Below are positions 1 to 6,222 of a stretch of 11,386 bases of DNA, one piece after another; position 1 is the stretch's first letter; each line of letters begins with the position of its first letter. The notes under the pieces are model-generated. The model did not search any database, had not been told where the DNA came from, and worked only from the letters and a program-made list of their open reading frames with translations. This stretch comes from DASZMX01 sp035551475 (lineage in GTDB: Bacteria > Verrucomicrobiota > Verrucomicrobiia > Limisphaerales > Palsa-1400), in contig DASZMX010000029.1 of NCBI GenBank assembly GCA_035551475.1, positions 1-11,386 on the forward strand. Direction: 5' to 3'. The translations under genes were made by a program, and so were the position numbers.

Positions 1-166
1 CCATCCCGATGCGGACGCCCACGGCATGATCGCCGTCCCGGACATCAACATCCACGAGGAAATGGTGGACATGATTTCCTCTTCCCGCTCCTACGACGCC
101 AATATCGCAGTCGTCAAGAATGCGCGCGCCATCGCCATGCAGGCGCTTTCCATCGGCAAACATTGA
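1..166 (+). CDS. flgC: Flagellar basal-body rod protein FlgC, C-terminal part (5' end outside window)
   Basis: FlgC is a proximal rod subunit of the flagellar basal body, assembled in the periplasm after export through the flagellar type III apparatus. Only the last 54 codons are here, read from base 2 to the TGA at 164-166. The visible tail has the features of FlgC family C-termini: an acidic Pro-Asp-Ala-Asp-Ala turn, then a Val-Pro-Asp-Ile-Asn-Ile stretch, then Glu-Glu-Met-Val-Asp-Met, Ser-Arg-Ser-Tyr-Asp-Ala-Asn, and a final Ala-Leu-Ser-Ile-Gly-Lys. This heptad-bearing C-terminal helix packs in the rod core. The gene sits directly before fliE, the usual order, and flgB is expected just upstream. 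No oddity is visible. FlgG and FlgF share the rod fold, but the ending and the fliE neighbour favour FlgC. Confidence 0.93.
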   Translation, partial: HPDADAHGMIAVPDINIHEEMVDMISSSRSYDANIAVVKNARAIAMQALSIGKH

Positions 167-177
167 TTTGACACCTC

Positions 178-567
178 GTGGACGCCCTCTCCTCATTAAA
201 ATCCGCTCTGCCCGGCGATCTCGGGGGGCAAATGTCCTCCATCGTCAAGGACGCGGCGTCCAACGCGCAGAAAATTTCCCCGTCCGACCTGGCGAAACTG
301 GACGCCCCGCCGAGCTTTCAGGCCTTTGCGCCCTCCGGCTCCTCCAGCGGCTCGTTCGAGAACCTCCTCGGATCGTTCGTCGGCGACGTCAATCAAAAGC
401 AGGCCGCCGCCTCGGATTCCGTCAATTCCCTTTTGAGCGGGAAAAGCTCCTCGCTCCACCAGACCATGATTTCCATGGAGGAAGCCAGCATCTCCTTCCA
501 GCTCATGGTCGAAGTCCGCAACAAGCTTTTGGACTCCTACCAGGAGCTGATGAAGATGCAGGTCTGA
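178..567 (+). CDS. fliE: Flagellar hook-basal body protein FliE (MS-ring/rod adaptor)
   Basis: FliE is the small exported protein that joins the FliF MS ring and export gate to the proximal rod. The C-terminal half is typical: Ser-Met-Glu-Glu-Ala-Ser-Ile-Ser-Phe-Gln, then Glu-Val-Arg-Asn-Lys-Leu-Leu-Asp-Ser-Tyr-Gln-Glu-Leu-Met-Lys-Met-Gln-Val as the last residues. The matching Salmonella/E. coli FliE tail is Val-Arg-Asn-Lys-Leu...Tyr-Gln-Glu-Val-Met-Ser-Met-Gln-Val. The start is uncertain. An in-frame TGA at 169-171 limits extension, leaving GTG at 178 (129 residues, 11 bases after flgC) or ATG at 232 (111 residues, closer to the usual ~100, with a G-run at 223-228 just upstream). GTG is kept because it preserves the tight operon spacing, but its N-terminal 18 residues are not diagnostic. 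Expressed in the flgC-fliF transcript. Confidence 0.9.
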   Translation: MDALSSLKSALPGDLGGQMSSIVKDAASNAQKISPSDLAKLDAPPSFQAFAPSGSSSGSFENLLGSFVGDVNQKQAAASDSVNSLLSGKSSSLHQTMISMEEASISFQLMVEVRNKLLDSYQELMKMQV

Positions 568-582
568 TGATTTCTTTCAGTC

Positions 583-2172
583 ATGAATAAAAACCTAACG
601 CAACTCGCCCAGCAAATCGCCGCCATCTGGAAACAGCTCGGCCTCAATCAACGCATCAGCATTGTCCTGGCCACGCTCGTCGTTTTCGGTGGTCTCCTCG
701 CCATGGCTTTCTGGTCGGGCCGCGCCGATTATGCGCTTCTTTATGGCCGCCTCGACGAAGCCGAAGCCGCCAAGGTCATTGCCGCCCTCGACGACTCCAA
801 GGTTCCCTACCAGGTCCGCAGCGGCGGCACGATCCTCGTCCCGTCCGACAAGGTTTACCAGGTCCGCATGCAAATGGCGGGCAAAGGCATTCCGCGCGGC
901 GAAGGCGTCGGCTTCGAAATTTTTGACAAGGCCAATTTTGGCATTTCGGATTTCGTGCAGCACGCCAATTACACCCGCGCGGTGCAGGGCGAACTCGCGC
1001 GCACGATCGGCCAGTTGGAAGGCGTCGATTCCGCCCGCGTCATGATCGTCATGCCCGAAAGCCGGCTCATGCTGGACAATGCGCGCAAGCCCACCGCCTC
1101 TGTTTTCGTCCGCGTCAAAGGCAATTTTCAAATGCCGCCGTCCGCCGTCAACTCGATCAAATTCCTCGTGGCCAACAGCGTGGAGGGGTTGCAGGCGAAC
1201 AATGTCTCTGTCGTGGATAATTTTGGCAATGTCCTCTCCGAAAACCAGGAAACCGATTCGCTCGCCGGCCTTTCCAACAACCAGCTAACCGCCCGCCGCA
1301 ACTTCGAGCAATACCTCACCAAAAAAGCCCAGGGCATGCTCGAACAAGTCCTCGGCCCCGGCCAGGCCGTCGTGCGCGTTTCCGCCGAAATGAATTGGGA
1401 CACCCTCACGCGCACCGAGGAAAAATTCGACCCGGACGGCCAGGTCGTGCGCAACAGCCTGATGAACGACGAGAATTCGGACACCGTCGCCGCCAGCCCG
1501 GCTGCCGCCGCCAATCCTCCCACCAATTCCGCCGACACCAACGCCGTCGCCGCCGTGCCTGTCAATACGACGCACACCAAAAAGAAAGTTCTCAACAACA
1601 CTTACGAAATTAATAAGAGCACCAGCAATCTGGTCCAGGCCGCCGGCAATTTAAAACGCCTCACCGCCGCGGTTTTTATCGCCGAGCGCTTTGAAGGCGA
1701 AGGGGACAAACGCAAAGCCGTCCCGCGTTCGCCGGAAGAAATCGAAAAATTACGCGGCGCCGTCCGCAGCGCCCTCGGCGTCGCCGACGGCGCGGATGGC
1801 GACCGCAAGGATATGGTCACGCTGGAGGAAATGCCGTTCAACGATCAGCCGGCGGTGGAAATGACCCAGCAGTTGGATCGCCAGCAAAAGCGCCAATACT
1901 GGATGGATACCGCGCAGAAGCTGATTTATCCCGCGCTTGCCCTCGGCATCCTTTTCATGTTCTGGCGCCTCTGGCAGGGAGCGGCCAAGGATGAAATTCC
2001 CATCGGCATCCCGCTCGGCGCCCAAAACGGCAATGGAAATGGCAACGGCCATCATCGGCCCGGCGCCGGCGTCGTGACGGTTGAGGTTCTCAATCAATTG
2101 ATCCGCGAAAATCCCGCCAACATGACTCAGGCCGTCCGTTCCTGGCTCGCGCGCGGCAAGCCGGAAAGCTAA
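583..2172 (+). CDS. fliF: Flagellar MS-ring protein FliF
   Basis: FliF oligomerises in the inner membrane to form the MS ring, the base for rod, C ring and export gate. The 529 residues fit the family (E. coli about 550). In order: a first membrane helix at about 25-44; the secretin/YscJ-like ring-building domains from about 46, starting Ala-Asp-Tyr-Ala-Leu-Leu-Tyr, with Gly-Lys-Gly-Ile-Pro-Arg-Gly-Glu-Gly-Val-Gly-Phe-Glu-Ile-Phe and Arg-Val-Met-Ile-Val-Met-Pro-Glu-Ser typical of FliF; the beta-collar domain with a low-complexity Ala/Asn/Pro/Thr loop around 305-335; a second membrane helix at about 447-464; a short cytoplasmic Asn-Gly run at 482-489; and a FliG-binding tail at about 497-529 with Ile-Arg-Glu-Asn-Pro...Ala-Val-Arg-Ser-Trp-Leu. 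ATG 583 lies 15 bases after fliE and has no SD-like sequence. The cytoplasmic tail between helix two and the FliG-binding end is short. Confidence 0.97.
   Translation: MNKNLTQLAQQIAAIWKQLGLNQRISIVLATLVVFGGLLAMAFWSGRADYALLYGRLDEAEAAKVIAALDDSKVPYQVRSGGTILVPSDKVYQVRMQMAGKGIPRGEGVGFEIFDKANFGISDFVQHANYTRAVQGELARTIGQLEGVDSARVMIVMPESRLMLDNARKPTASVFVRVKGNFQMPPSAVNSIKFLVANSVEGLQANNVSVVDNFGNVLSENQETDSLAGLSNNQLTARRNFEQYLTKKAQGMLEQVLGPGQAVVRVSAEMNWDTLTRTEEKFDPDGQVVRNSLMNDENSDTVAASPAAAANPPTNSADTNAVAAVPVNTTHTKKKVLNNTYEINKSTSNLVQAAGNLKRLTAAVFIAERFEGEGDKRKAVPRSPEEIEKLRGAVRSALGVADGADGDRKDMVTLEEMPFNDQPAVEMTQQLDRQQKRQYWMDTAQKLIYPALALGILFMFWRLWQGAAKDEIPIGIPLGAQNGNGNGNGHHRPGAGVVTVEVLNQLIRENPANMTQAVRSWLARGKPES
2026..2055 (+). 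repeat. Short Asn-Gly codon repeat (then His-His) in fliF
   Basis: Four consecutive Asn-Gly codon pairs (AAC/AAT followed by GGC/GGA), then two CAT codons, encode a flexible linker between the second membrane helix of FliF and its FliG-binding tail. The codons vary within the repeat, so it is a protein-level low-complexity linker more than a strict DNA tandem repeat. A linker here would give slack between membrane ring and C ring; that role is inferred. Confidence 0.6.
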
Positions 2173-2176
2173 TCGC

Positions 2177-3217
2177 ATGGAAACCGATATCGCCGTCTTT
2201 CAAGTCTCCAAGATGACGAAGCTGCAGAAGCTCGCGGCGCTTCTTATTATCATCGGGCCCGACAGCGCCTCACATCTGCTCAAGAATCTCGATGAAGCAG
2301 AACTCGAAGGCGTGTCAGCCGAAATGGCCAAGCTCACCGTGGTCACCCCGGAATTGCGCCTGGAAATTCTCAAGGAATTCACGGACATCGCCGTGCAGGC
2401 CAGCGCGTCCGTCCTCGGCGGCGCCGCCTACGCCCGCGGCGTCCTCGAAAAATCCGTCGGCCTGTTTCGCGCCTCCGACATCCTCAGCCGCGTGGCCCCA
2501 GCCCCGCTGCCCATCGCCACGATGCGCCAGATTATCGAGATGGATGTCCGCCAGCTTTTCAACCTCGTCAAAAACGAGCAGCCCCAAACCATCGCCCTGC
2601 TGGCCAGCTTTCTTTCCACGGAAAAAAGCTCCCAATTATTGACAATTTTTAAGCCCGAGACGCGCGACCAGGTGGTGGAGCGCCTCGCCACCCTCGGGCC
2701 CACGCCCGTGGAGGTGGTCGAACGCATGGTCGAAGTCCTCAACCAGAAAAATAAAGTCAAATCGACCCGCGCCCTCAACCAGACGGGGGGCGTCAAGAAC
2801 GCCGCCGATTTGCTCAACTCCCTCGAAAAGGACATCAGCCACTCGCTGCTCATGGATCTGGAGCGGCGCAACCCCGAGCTGACCATGGCCATCCGCCAGA
2901 AGATGTTCACCTTCGAGGATCTCGCCATGCTGGATAAGACTTCGCTCCAGAAAATCATGCGCGAAGTGGACACCCGCGACCTCGCCGTCGCCCTCAAGGC
3001 GGCCAGCCCCAAGCTGCGCGATATTCTGCTGGGCTGCATTTCCAAGCGCGCCGCCGAAACCGTCAACGAGGAAATCTCCTTCCTCGGCGCCGTCAAGAAG
3101 CGCGACACCGAAGCCGCCCAATTGCGCATTATTGACAGCGTGCGCCAGTTGGAAAGCGACGGGGAAATCGAACTGACCGCCAACAAGGACGCCGCCCGCG
3201 ATGAAGCCCTGGCATAA
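2177..3217 (+). CDS. fliG: Flagellar motor switch protein FliG
   Basis: FliG is the rotor protein that binds FliF through its N-domain, FliM through its middle domain, and the stator through its C-domain, where torque is made. The 346 residues match family length. The N-domain begins Lys-Leu-Ala-Ala-Leu-Leu-Ile-Ile-Ile-Gly. The middle domain has Glu-Gln-Pro-Gln-Thr-Ile-Ala at 134-140, where most FliGs have Glu-His-Pro-Gln. A Gly-Gly-Val near 204-206 precedes the linker. The C-domain has Met-Phe-Thr-Phe-Glu-Asp at 243-248, Arg-Glu-Val-Asp-Thr at 262-266, and the charged ridge Lys-Arg-Ala-Ala-Glu (290-294), Glu-Glu (298-299) and Gly-Ala-Val-Lys (304-307, commonly Gly-Pro-Val-Arg). ATG 2177 lies 4 bases after fliF; a weak GGAAAG at 2163-2168 could serve as SD. 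Met13 at 2213 is a possible later start, as many FliGs begin near there. Confidence 0.96.
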   Translation: METDIAVFQVSKMTKLQKLAALLIIIGPDSASHLLKNLDEAELEGVSAEMAKLTVVTPELRLEILKEFTDIAVQASASVLGGAAYARGVLEKSVGLFRASDILSRVAPAPLPIATMRQIIEMDVRQLFNLVKNEQPQTIALLASFLSTEKSSQLLTIFKPETRDQVVERLATLGPTPVEVVERMVEVLNQKNKVKSTRALNQTGGVKNAADLLNSLEKDISHSLLMDLERRNPELTMAIRQKMFTFEDLAMLDKTSLQKIMREVDTRDLAVALKAASPKLRDILLGCISKRAAETVNEEISFLGAVKKRDTEAAQLRIIDSVRQLESDGEIELTANKDAARDEALA

Positions 3218-3803
3218 CACCATTCGTTTCGCCCACCCGCTTCGCTCCGTGCGCCTGGCAGGCCCGCGCCCGGCGGAGCCAAAGCCTTGCCCGACCTGCG
3301 ACAAAGTCACCCCGGACGAAAAACAGGCCGCTTACGAGCGGGGCCGCATCGACGGCGAAAAATCCCTCGGCGAAGCGCTCCTGCGCCAGCGCGCGGAATT
3401 GCACGAGGTCATGGAAGGCGTGCTCAAATCGCTCCGCCAATCTGTGCCCCAAGTGGTGCGCGAAACCGAAAACACGCTCGTGGCTCTCGCCCTTTCCATC
3501 GCCCAGAAAATGGTGTGCGACCTGCCCATATCCGTCGCCATGGTCGAGGCCGCGGTGCGCGACGCTCTCACCCAGGTGGAGGGCAGCGCCCATTTCACCG
3601 TCCGCCTGCACCCCGCCGATCTCGAACTGCTCCAAAAAGCGCAGTCGCCGATGCTTAACCCCACCGACGACGAGCGCGAGTTTCGCTTTCTCTCCTCGCC
3701 CGAAGTCAGCCGCGGCGGTTGCCTCATCCAGACCCAATTCGGCGCCGTGGATGCCCGTCGCGAAACCAAATTTGATCTCCTGAAAGCCGCGGTTCTCGCA
3801 TGA
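3201..3803 (+). CDS. fliH: Flagellar export ATPase regulator/stalk protein FliH
   Basis: FliH is a dimeric cytoplasmic protein that holds the FliI ATPase, restrains its activity and tethers it to the C ring and export gate. The 200-residue product has the FliH plan: a variable N-terminus, a glycine-spaced helix (Tyr-Glu-Arg-Gly-Arg-Ile-Asp-Gly-Glu at about 45-53, then Gly at 57), a long helical stretch to about 120, and a C-domain with Val-Arg-Leu-His-Pro-Ala-Asp-Leu-Glu and Arg-Gly-Gly-Cys-Leu-Ile-Gln-Thr...Gly-Ala-Val-Asp-Ala-Arg-Arg-Glu-Thr-Lys, as in FliH/YscL/V-ATPase E-like proteins. Trp4 recalls the near-N-terminal Trp residues of Salmonella FliH that contact the gate/C ring. A Cys-Pro-Thr-Cys motif at 30-33 is unusual. 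ATG 3201 overlaps fliG by 17 bases, with a weak AAGGA at 3185-3189. Confidence 0.9.
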   Translation: MKPWHNTIRFAHPLRSVRLAGPRPAEPKPCPTCDKVTPDEKQAAYERGRIDGEKSLGEALLRQRAELHEVMEGVLKSLRQSVPQVVRETENTLVALALSIAQKMVCDLPISVAMVEAAVRDALTQVEGSAHFTVRLHPADLELLQKAQSPMLNPTDDEREFRFLSSPEVSRGGCLIQTQFGAVDARRETKFDLLKAAVLA

Positions 3804-5179
3804 TCCCTAACACCGACATCGCCACACCCAATCGACTCGCCAGCCTCGTCCGCCGCGTGCAGGAAGCTGAAGTCGTTCGCACCCATGGCCGCGTGGTGCA
3901 GTTGATCGGTCTGGTCATCGAGTCCGAAGGCCCGCTCGCCGCCGTGGGCGAAATCTGTCGCATCGAATCCGCCGGGCACGAAGTGTCCACGCTGGCTGAA
4001 GTGGTCGGCTTCCGCAACCACCACGTTCTGCTCATGCCGTTGGGCGAATTGCACGGCATTCATCCCGGCAGCGAAGTCATCGCGCTGGGAACGACCTTGC
4101 AAGTTCCCGTCGGTGAAGCCCTCAAAGGCCGCGTCATCGACGCGCTCGGCAACCCTCTCGACGATCTTGGCCCCATCGACACCGGGCATCGCGTCAGCCT
4201 GAATTTTCAGCCGCCCCACCCCCTCAAACGCCAGCGCATCAAGGAATCCTTTGAAACCGGCGTGAAGGCGATTGACACTTTCACCCCATGCGGACGCGGC
4301 CAGCGCCTCGGCATTTTCGCAGGCAGCGGCGTCGGCAAATCAACCTTGCTCGGCATGATCGCCAGCCGCGCCGAGGCGGATGTCAACGTCATCGCCCTGA
4401 TCGGCGAACGCGGTCGTGAAGTGCGCGAGTTCATGGAGAAGGATCTCGATGAAGCCGGCCGCCGCAAGTCGGTGGTCATCGTCGCCACCTCCAATCAACC
4501 GGCCATTGCCCGTCTTAAAGGCGCCTTTATGGCCATGGCCATCGCCGAGCATTTTCGCGACACCGGCAAAAATGTTTTGATGATGATGGATTCAGTCACC
4601 CGTTTTGCCATGGCCCAGCGCGAAATCGGCCTGGCCGTCGGCGAACCTCCCGCCACCCGTGGCTACACCCCATCGGTTTTTTCGTTGCTGCCGCAATTGC
4701 TGGAACGCGCCGGCGCGGGCGAAGTCGGCTCCATCACCGGACTTTTCACCGTTCTCGTCGAGGCCGACGACATGAACGATCCCATAGCTGACGCTGTCCG
4801 CTCCATTCTCGACGGCCATATAGTGTTGACACGCGAATTGGCCACCCAGAACCATTACCCCGCCATTGACGTGCTGGAAAGCGTCAGCCGCCTCACCCGC
4901 GATTTGACCTCAGCGGACCAGCAAAAGCTCGCCGCGCGCGCGCGCGAAACCCTCGCGACCTATCGCAAGAATCAGGACTTGATCAACATCGGCGCCTATC
5001 CCGCCGGCACCAATCCTGCGATTGATCTGAGCATTCATCTGCATGAGCCGATGAAAGGATTTTTGCGCCAGCCAATCGATCAAGGCGTGTCGCGCGCCCA
5101 AAGCTGGGCCGCGCTCGAACAAACCATGTCCATCCCCTTGCCCGCCAAAACGCCCGCCCCGGGCGTGCGGCGCCTCTAA
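3800..5179 (+). CDS. fliI: Flagellum-specific export ATPase FliI
   Basis: FliI hydrolyses ATP as a hexamer below the export gate to load and unfold flagellar substrates; it resembles F1 beta/alpha subunits. The 459 residues match family length. An N-terminal beta-barrel domain covers about 20-100, followed by Gly-Arg-Val-Ile-Asp-Ala-Leu-Gly-Asn-Pro-Leu-Asp. The nucleotide site shows a Walker A Gly-Ser-Gly-Val-Gly-Lys-Ser at 175-181, Gly-Glu-Arg-Gly-Arg-Glu-Val at 202-208 including the catalytic Glu, a Walker B ending in Asp264 (Val-Leu-Met-Met-Met-Asp), and Pro-Ala-Thr-Arg-Gly-Tyr-Thr-Pro-Ser-Val-Phe at 285-295, typical of type III ATPases. The C-domain contains Gln-Asn-His-Tyr-Pro-Ala-Ile-Asp. 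Its ATG shares bases with the fliH stop (ATGA), so translation is probably coupled to its partner. Nothing is missing from the active site. Confidence 0.98.
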   Translation: MIPNTDIATPNRLASLVRRVQEAEVVRTHGRVVQLIGLVIESEGPLAAVGEICRIESAGHEVSTLAEVVGFRNHHVLLMPLGELHGIHPGSEVIALGTTLQVPVGEALKGRVIDALGNPLDDLGPIDTGHRVSLNFQPPHPLKRQRIKESFETGVKAIDTFTPCGRGQRLGIFAGSGVGKSTLLGMIASRAEADVNVIALIGERGREVREFMEKDLDEAGRRKSVVIVATSNQPAIARLKGAFMAMAIAEHFRDTGKNVLMMMDSVTRFAMAQREIGLAVGEPPATRGYTPSVFSLLPQLLERAGAGEVGSITGLFTVLVEADDMNDPIADAVRSILDGHIVLTRELATQNHYPAIDVLESVSRLTRDLTSADQQKLAARARETLATYRKNQDLINIGAYPAGTNPAIDLSIHLHEPMKGFLRQPIDQGVSRAQSWAALEQTMSIPLPAKTPAPGVRRL

Positions 5180-5182
5180 GCC

Positions 5183-5638
5183 ATGAAAGCCTTTCGCTTC
5201 ACCCTCGAAGCCGTCCACACCTTGCGCTTGCGCCAGGAAAACGACGCGCTGGAGCAATATTCCCGCGCGCTCCTCATCCGCCAGCAAGCTCTCGCCGCGC
5301 TCGAAACCGTGCGTGACCGGATCCAGGCCAACTGGGTCGAGATGCGCCAGCTCCTGGCCGGCCTTTGCGCCGCCGCCCAAATGCGTCAATTACAGGATTT
5401 TCATCGCGCCCTGGAACAGCGCCAGCAGGAATGCGTCGCCGCCCTGCGCGCCGCCGAGCGCAGCGTCCACGCCGCCTCCCAAAACATGCTGCTGGCCCGT
5501 CAGCAGCGCGAAATCGTGGATTCCTATCGCGACAAACAAATCGCCCGCCACCAGCGCGCCGAAGCGCGCGAAGAGCAAAAAGTAATCGACGAATTTGCCG
5601 GGCGCCGCAGCCCGCTCCTCAACCTTTCCCCATCATGA
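5183..5638 (+). CDS. fliJ: Flagellar export chaperone/stalk protein FliJ
   Basis: FliJ is a coiled-coil cytoplasmic protein that sits in the central pore of the FliI hexamer, like the gamma subunit of F1, and links it to FlhA. The 151-residue product (family usually about 147) begins Phe-Arg-Phe-Thr-Leu-Glu-Ala-Val-His-Thr-Leu-Arg, the usual FliJ opening, and is then almost wholly charged helix rich in Gln, Arg, Glu and Ala with no membrane segment. Its place directly after fliI supports the call, since FliJ sequences are poorly conserved. ATG 5183 lies 3 bases after the fliI stop with no SD-like sequence, suggesting re-initiation by ribosomes finishing fliI. Confidence 0.88.
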   Translation: MKAFRFTLEAVHTLRLRQENDALEQYSRALLIRQQALAALETVRDRIQANWVEMRQLLAGLCAAAQMRQLQDFHRALEQRQQECVAALRAAERSVHAASQNMLLARQQREIVDSYRDKQIARHQRAEAREEQKVIDEFAGRRSPLLNLSPS

Positions 5639-6222
5639 TAAAACTGCTGACCTCCAACTGGCTGACCGCCCCCATCGGCGCGGTCGTTTATTTGACATTC
5701 ACCGTCATCTTTTGGCAGACGCCCAAGCCGCCGCCTATTGTCAAGGCCGGCCCGGTTACCACCCTCGTGGGCCCCTCGTGGGAATTTTCCAATCCCGAGG
5801 CCGACCAACTCGTCGCCGAATTGAAAGCCGAAAAGAGGGCGGTGGCCGCCCGCGAGCAGCAGCTCAACGACATGGAAACCCGCCTGCAAGCCGAGCGCGC
5901 CGAACTCAGCCAGGTCACCCAATCGGTTCGCATCCTGCAATCCGATTTCGACAAAGCCGTCGTCCGCGTCCGCGCCGACGAAACCGTGAACTTGAAAAAG
6001 CTCGCCAAAGTTTACTCCGACATGGCCCCCGACACCGCCGCCAACGTTCTCGCGCAAATGGACGACATCGCAATTGTGAAGATCATGCTTTTTATGAAGG
6101 AAGCAGAAACCACCGGCATCCTCGAAGCGCTGGCCAAGCAAAATCCAGCCGGAGCCCGCCGCACCGCCGCCATTTCCGATCGCCTGCGTCTGGCCTCCAA
6201 CCGACCGCCCACTGCCAAATGA
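5635..6222 (+). CDS. MotE/YlxF/FlbB-like membrane-anchored coiled-coil protein
   Basis: A 195-residue protein with one predicted N-terminal membrane helix at about 11-27, a proline-rich stretch at 30-34, a long coiled-coil region at about 55-115 (Glu/Ala/Leu/Arg rich) and a C-terminal helical domain at about 120-187. That domain has Leu-Ala-Lys-Val-Tyr-Ser-Asp-Met-Ala-Pro-Asp-Thr-Ala-Ala and Ala-Gln-Met-Asp-Asp-Ile, the style of MotE and of the MgtE N-terminal domain. Family knowledge: MotE in rhizobia is a periplasmic motility chaperone, YlxF lies between fliJ and fliK in Bacillus, and Borrelia FlbB, at the same place, organises the periplasmic collar that positions stators. Topology suggests the bulk is periplasmic. 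The start overlaps the fliJ stop (ATGA). Alternative: an FliK-associated accessory protein. Family call fairly firm, exact role inferred. Confidence 0.75.
   Translation: MIKLLTSNWLTAPIGAVVYLTFTVIFWQTPKPPPIVKAGPVTTLVGPSWEFSNPEADQLVAELKAEKRAVAAREQQLNDMETRLQAERAELSQVTQSVRILQSDFDKAVVRVRADETVNLKKLAKVYSDMAPDTAANVLAQMDDIAIVKIMLFMKEAETTGILEALAKQNPAGARRTAAISDRLRLASNRPPTAK

Noticed and set aside
120..590. Open frame of 156 codons overlapping flgC and fliE
   Set aside because: Out of frame with both recognised genes and Arg/Pro-rich; a shadow frame.
1465..1600. Ala/Asn/Pro/Thr-rich insertion in FliF as a possible foreign segment
   Set aside because: FliF proteins usually have a low-complexity loop at this place in the beta-collar domain, so it is ordinary.
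2428..3282. Long minus-strand open frame (284 codons) opposite fliG/fliH
   Set aside because: It lies fully opposite well-identified genes, its translation is Arg/Ser-rich as expected for the antisense of GC-rich codons, and it shows no known motif.
3332..4219. Minus-strand open frame of 295 codons opposite fliH/fliI
   Set aside because: A shadow of fliH and of the fliI N-terminal region; the plus-strand FliI homology is unambiguous.
4932..4946. Alternating CG run in fliI
   Set aside because: It encodes an ordinary Ala/Arg stretch in a conserved part of FliI; a simple result of high GC.
5595..6218. Upstream extension of the fliK frame through the MotE-like gene
   Set aside because: The frame is open by chance; its translation is Arg/His/Pro-rich noise, while the MotE-like frame has a membrane helix and a family domain. 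The fliK ATG at 6219 overlaps the preceding stop as other genes here do.
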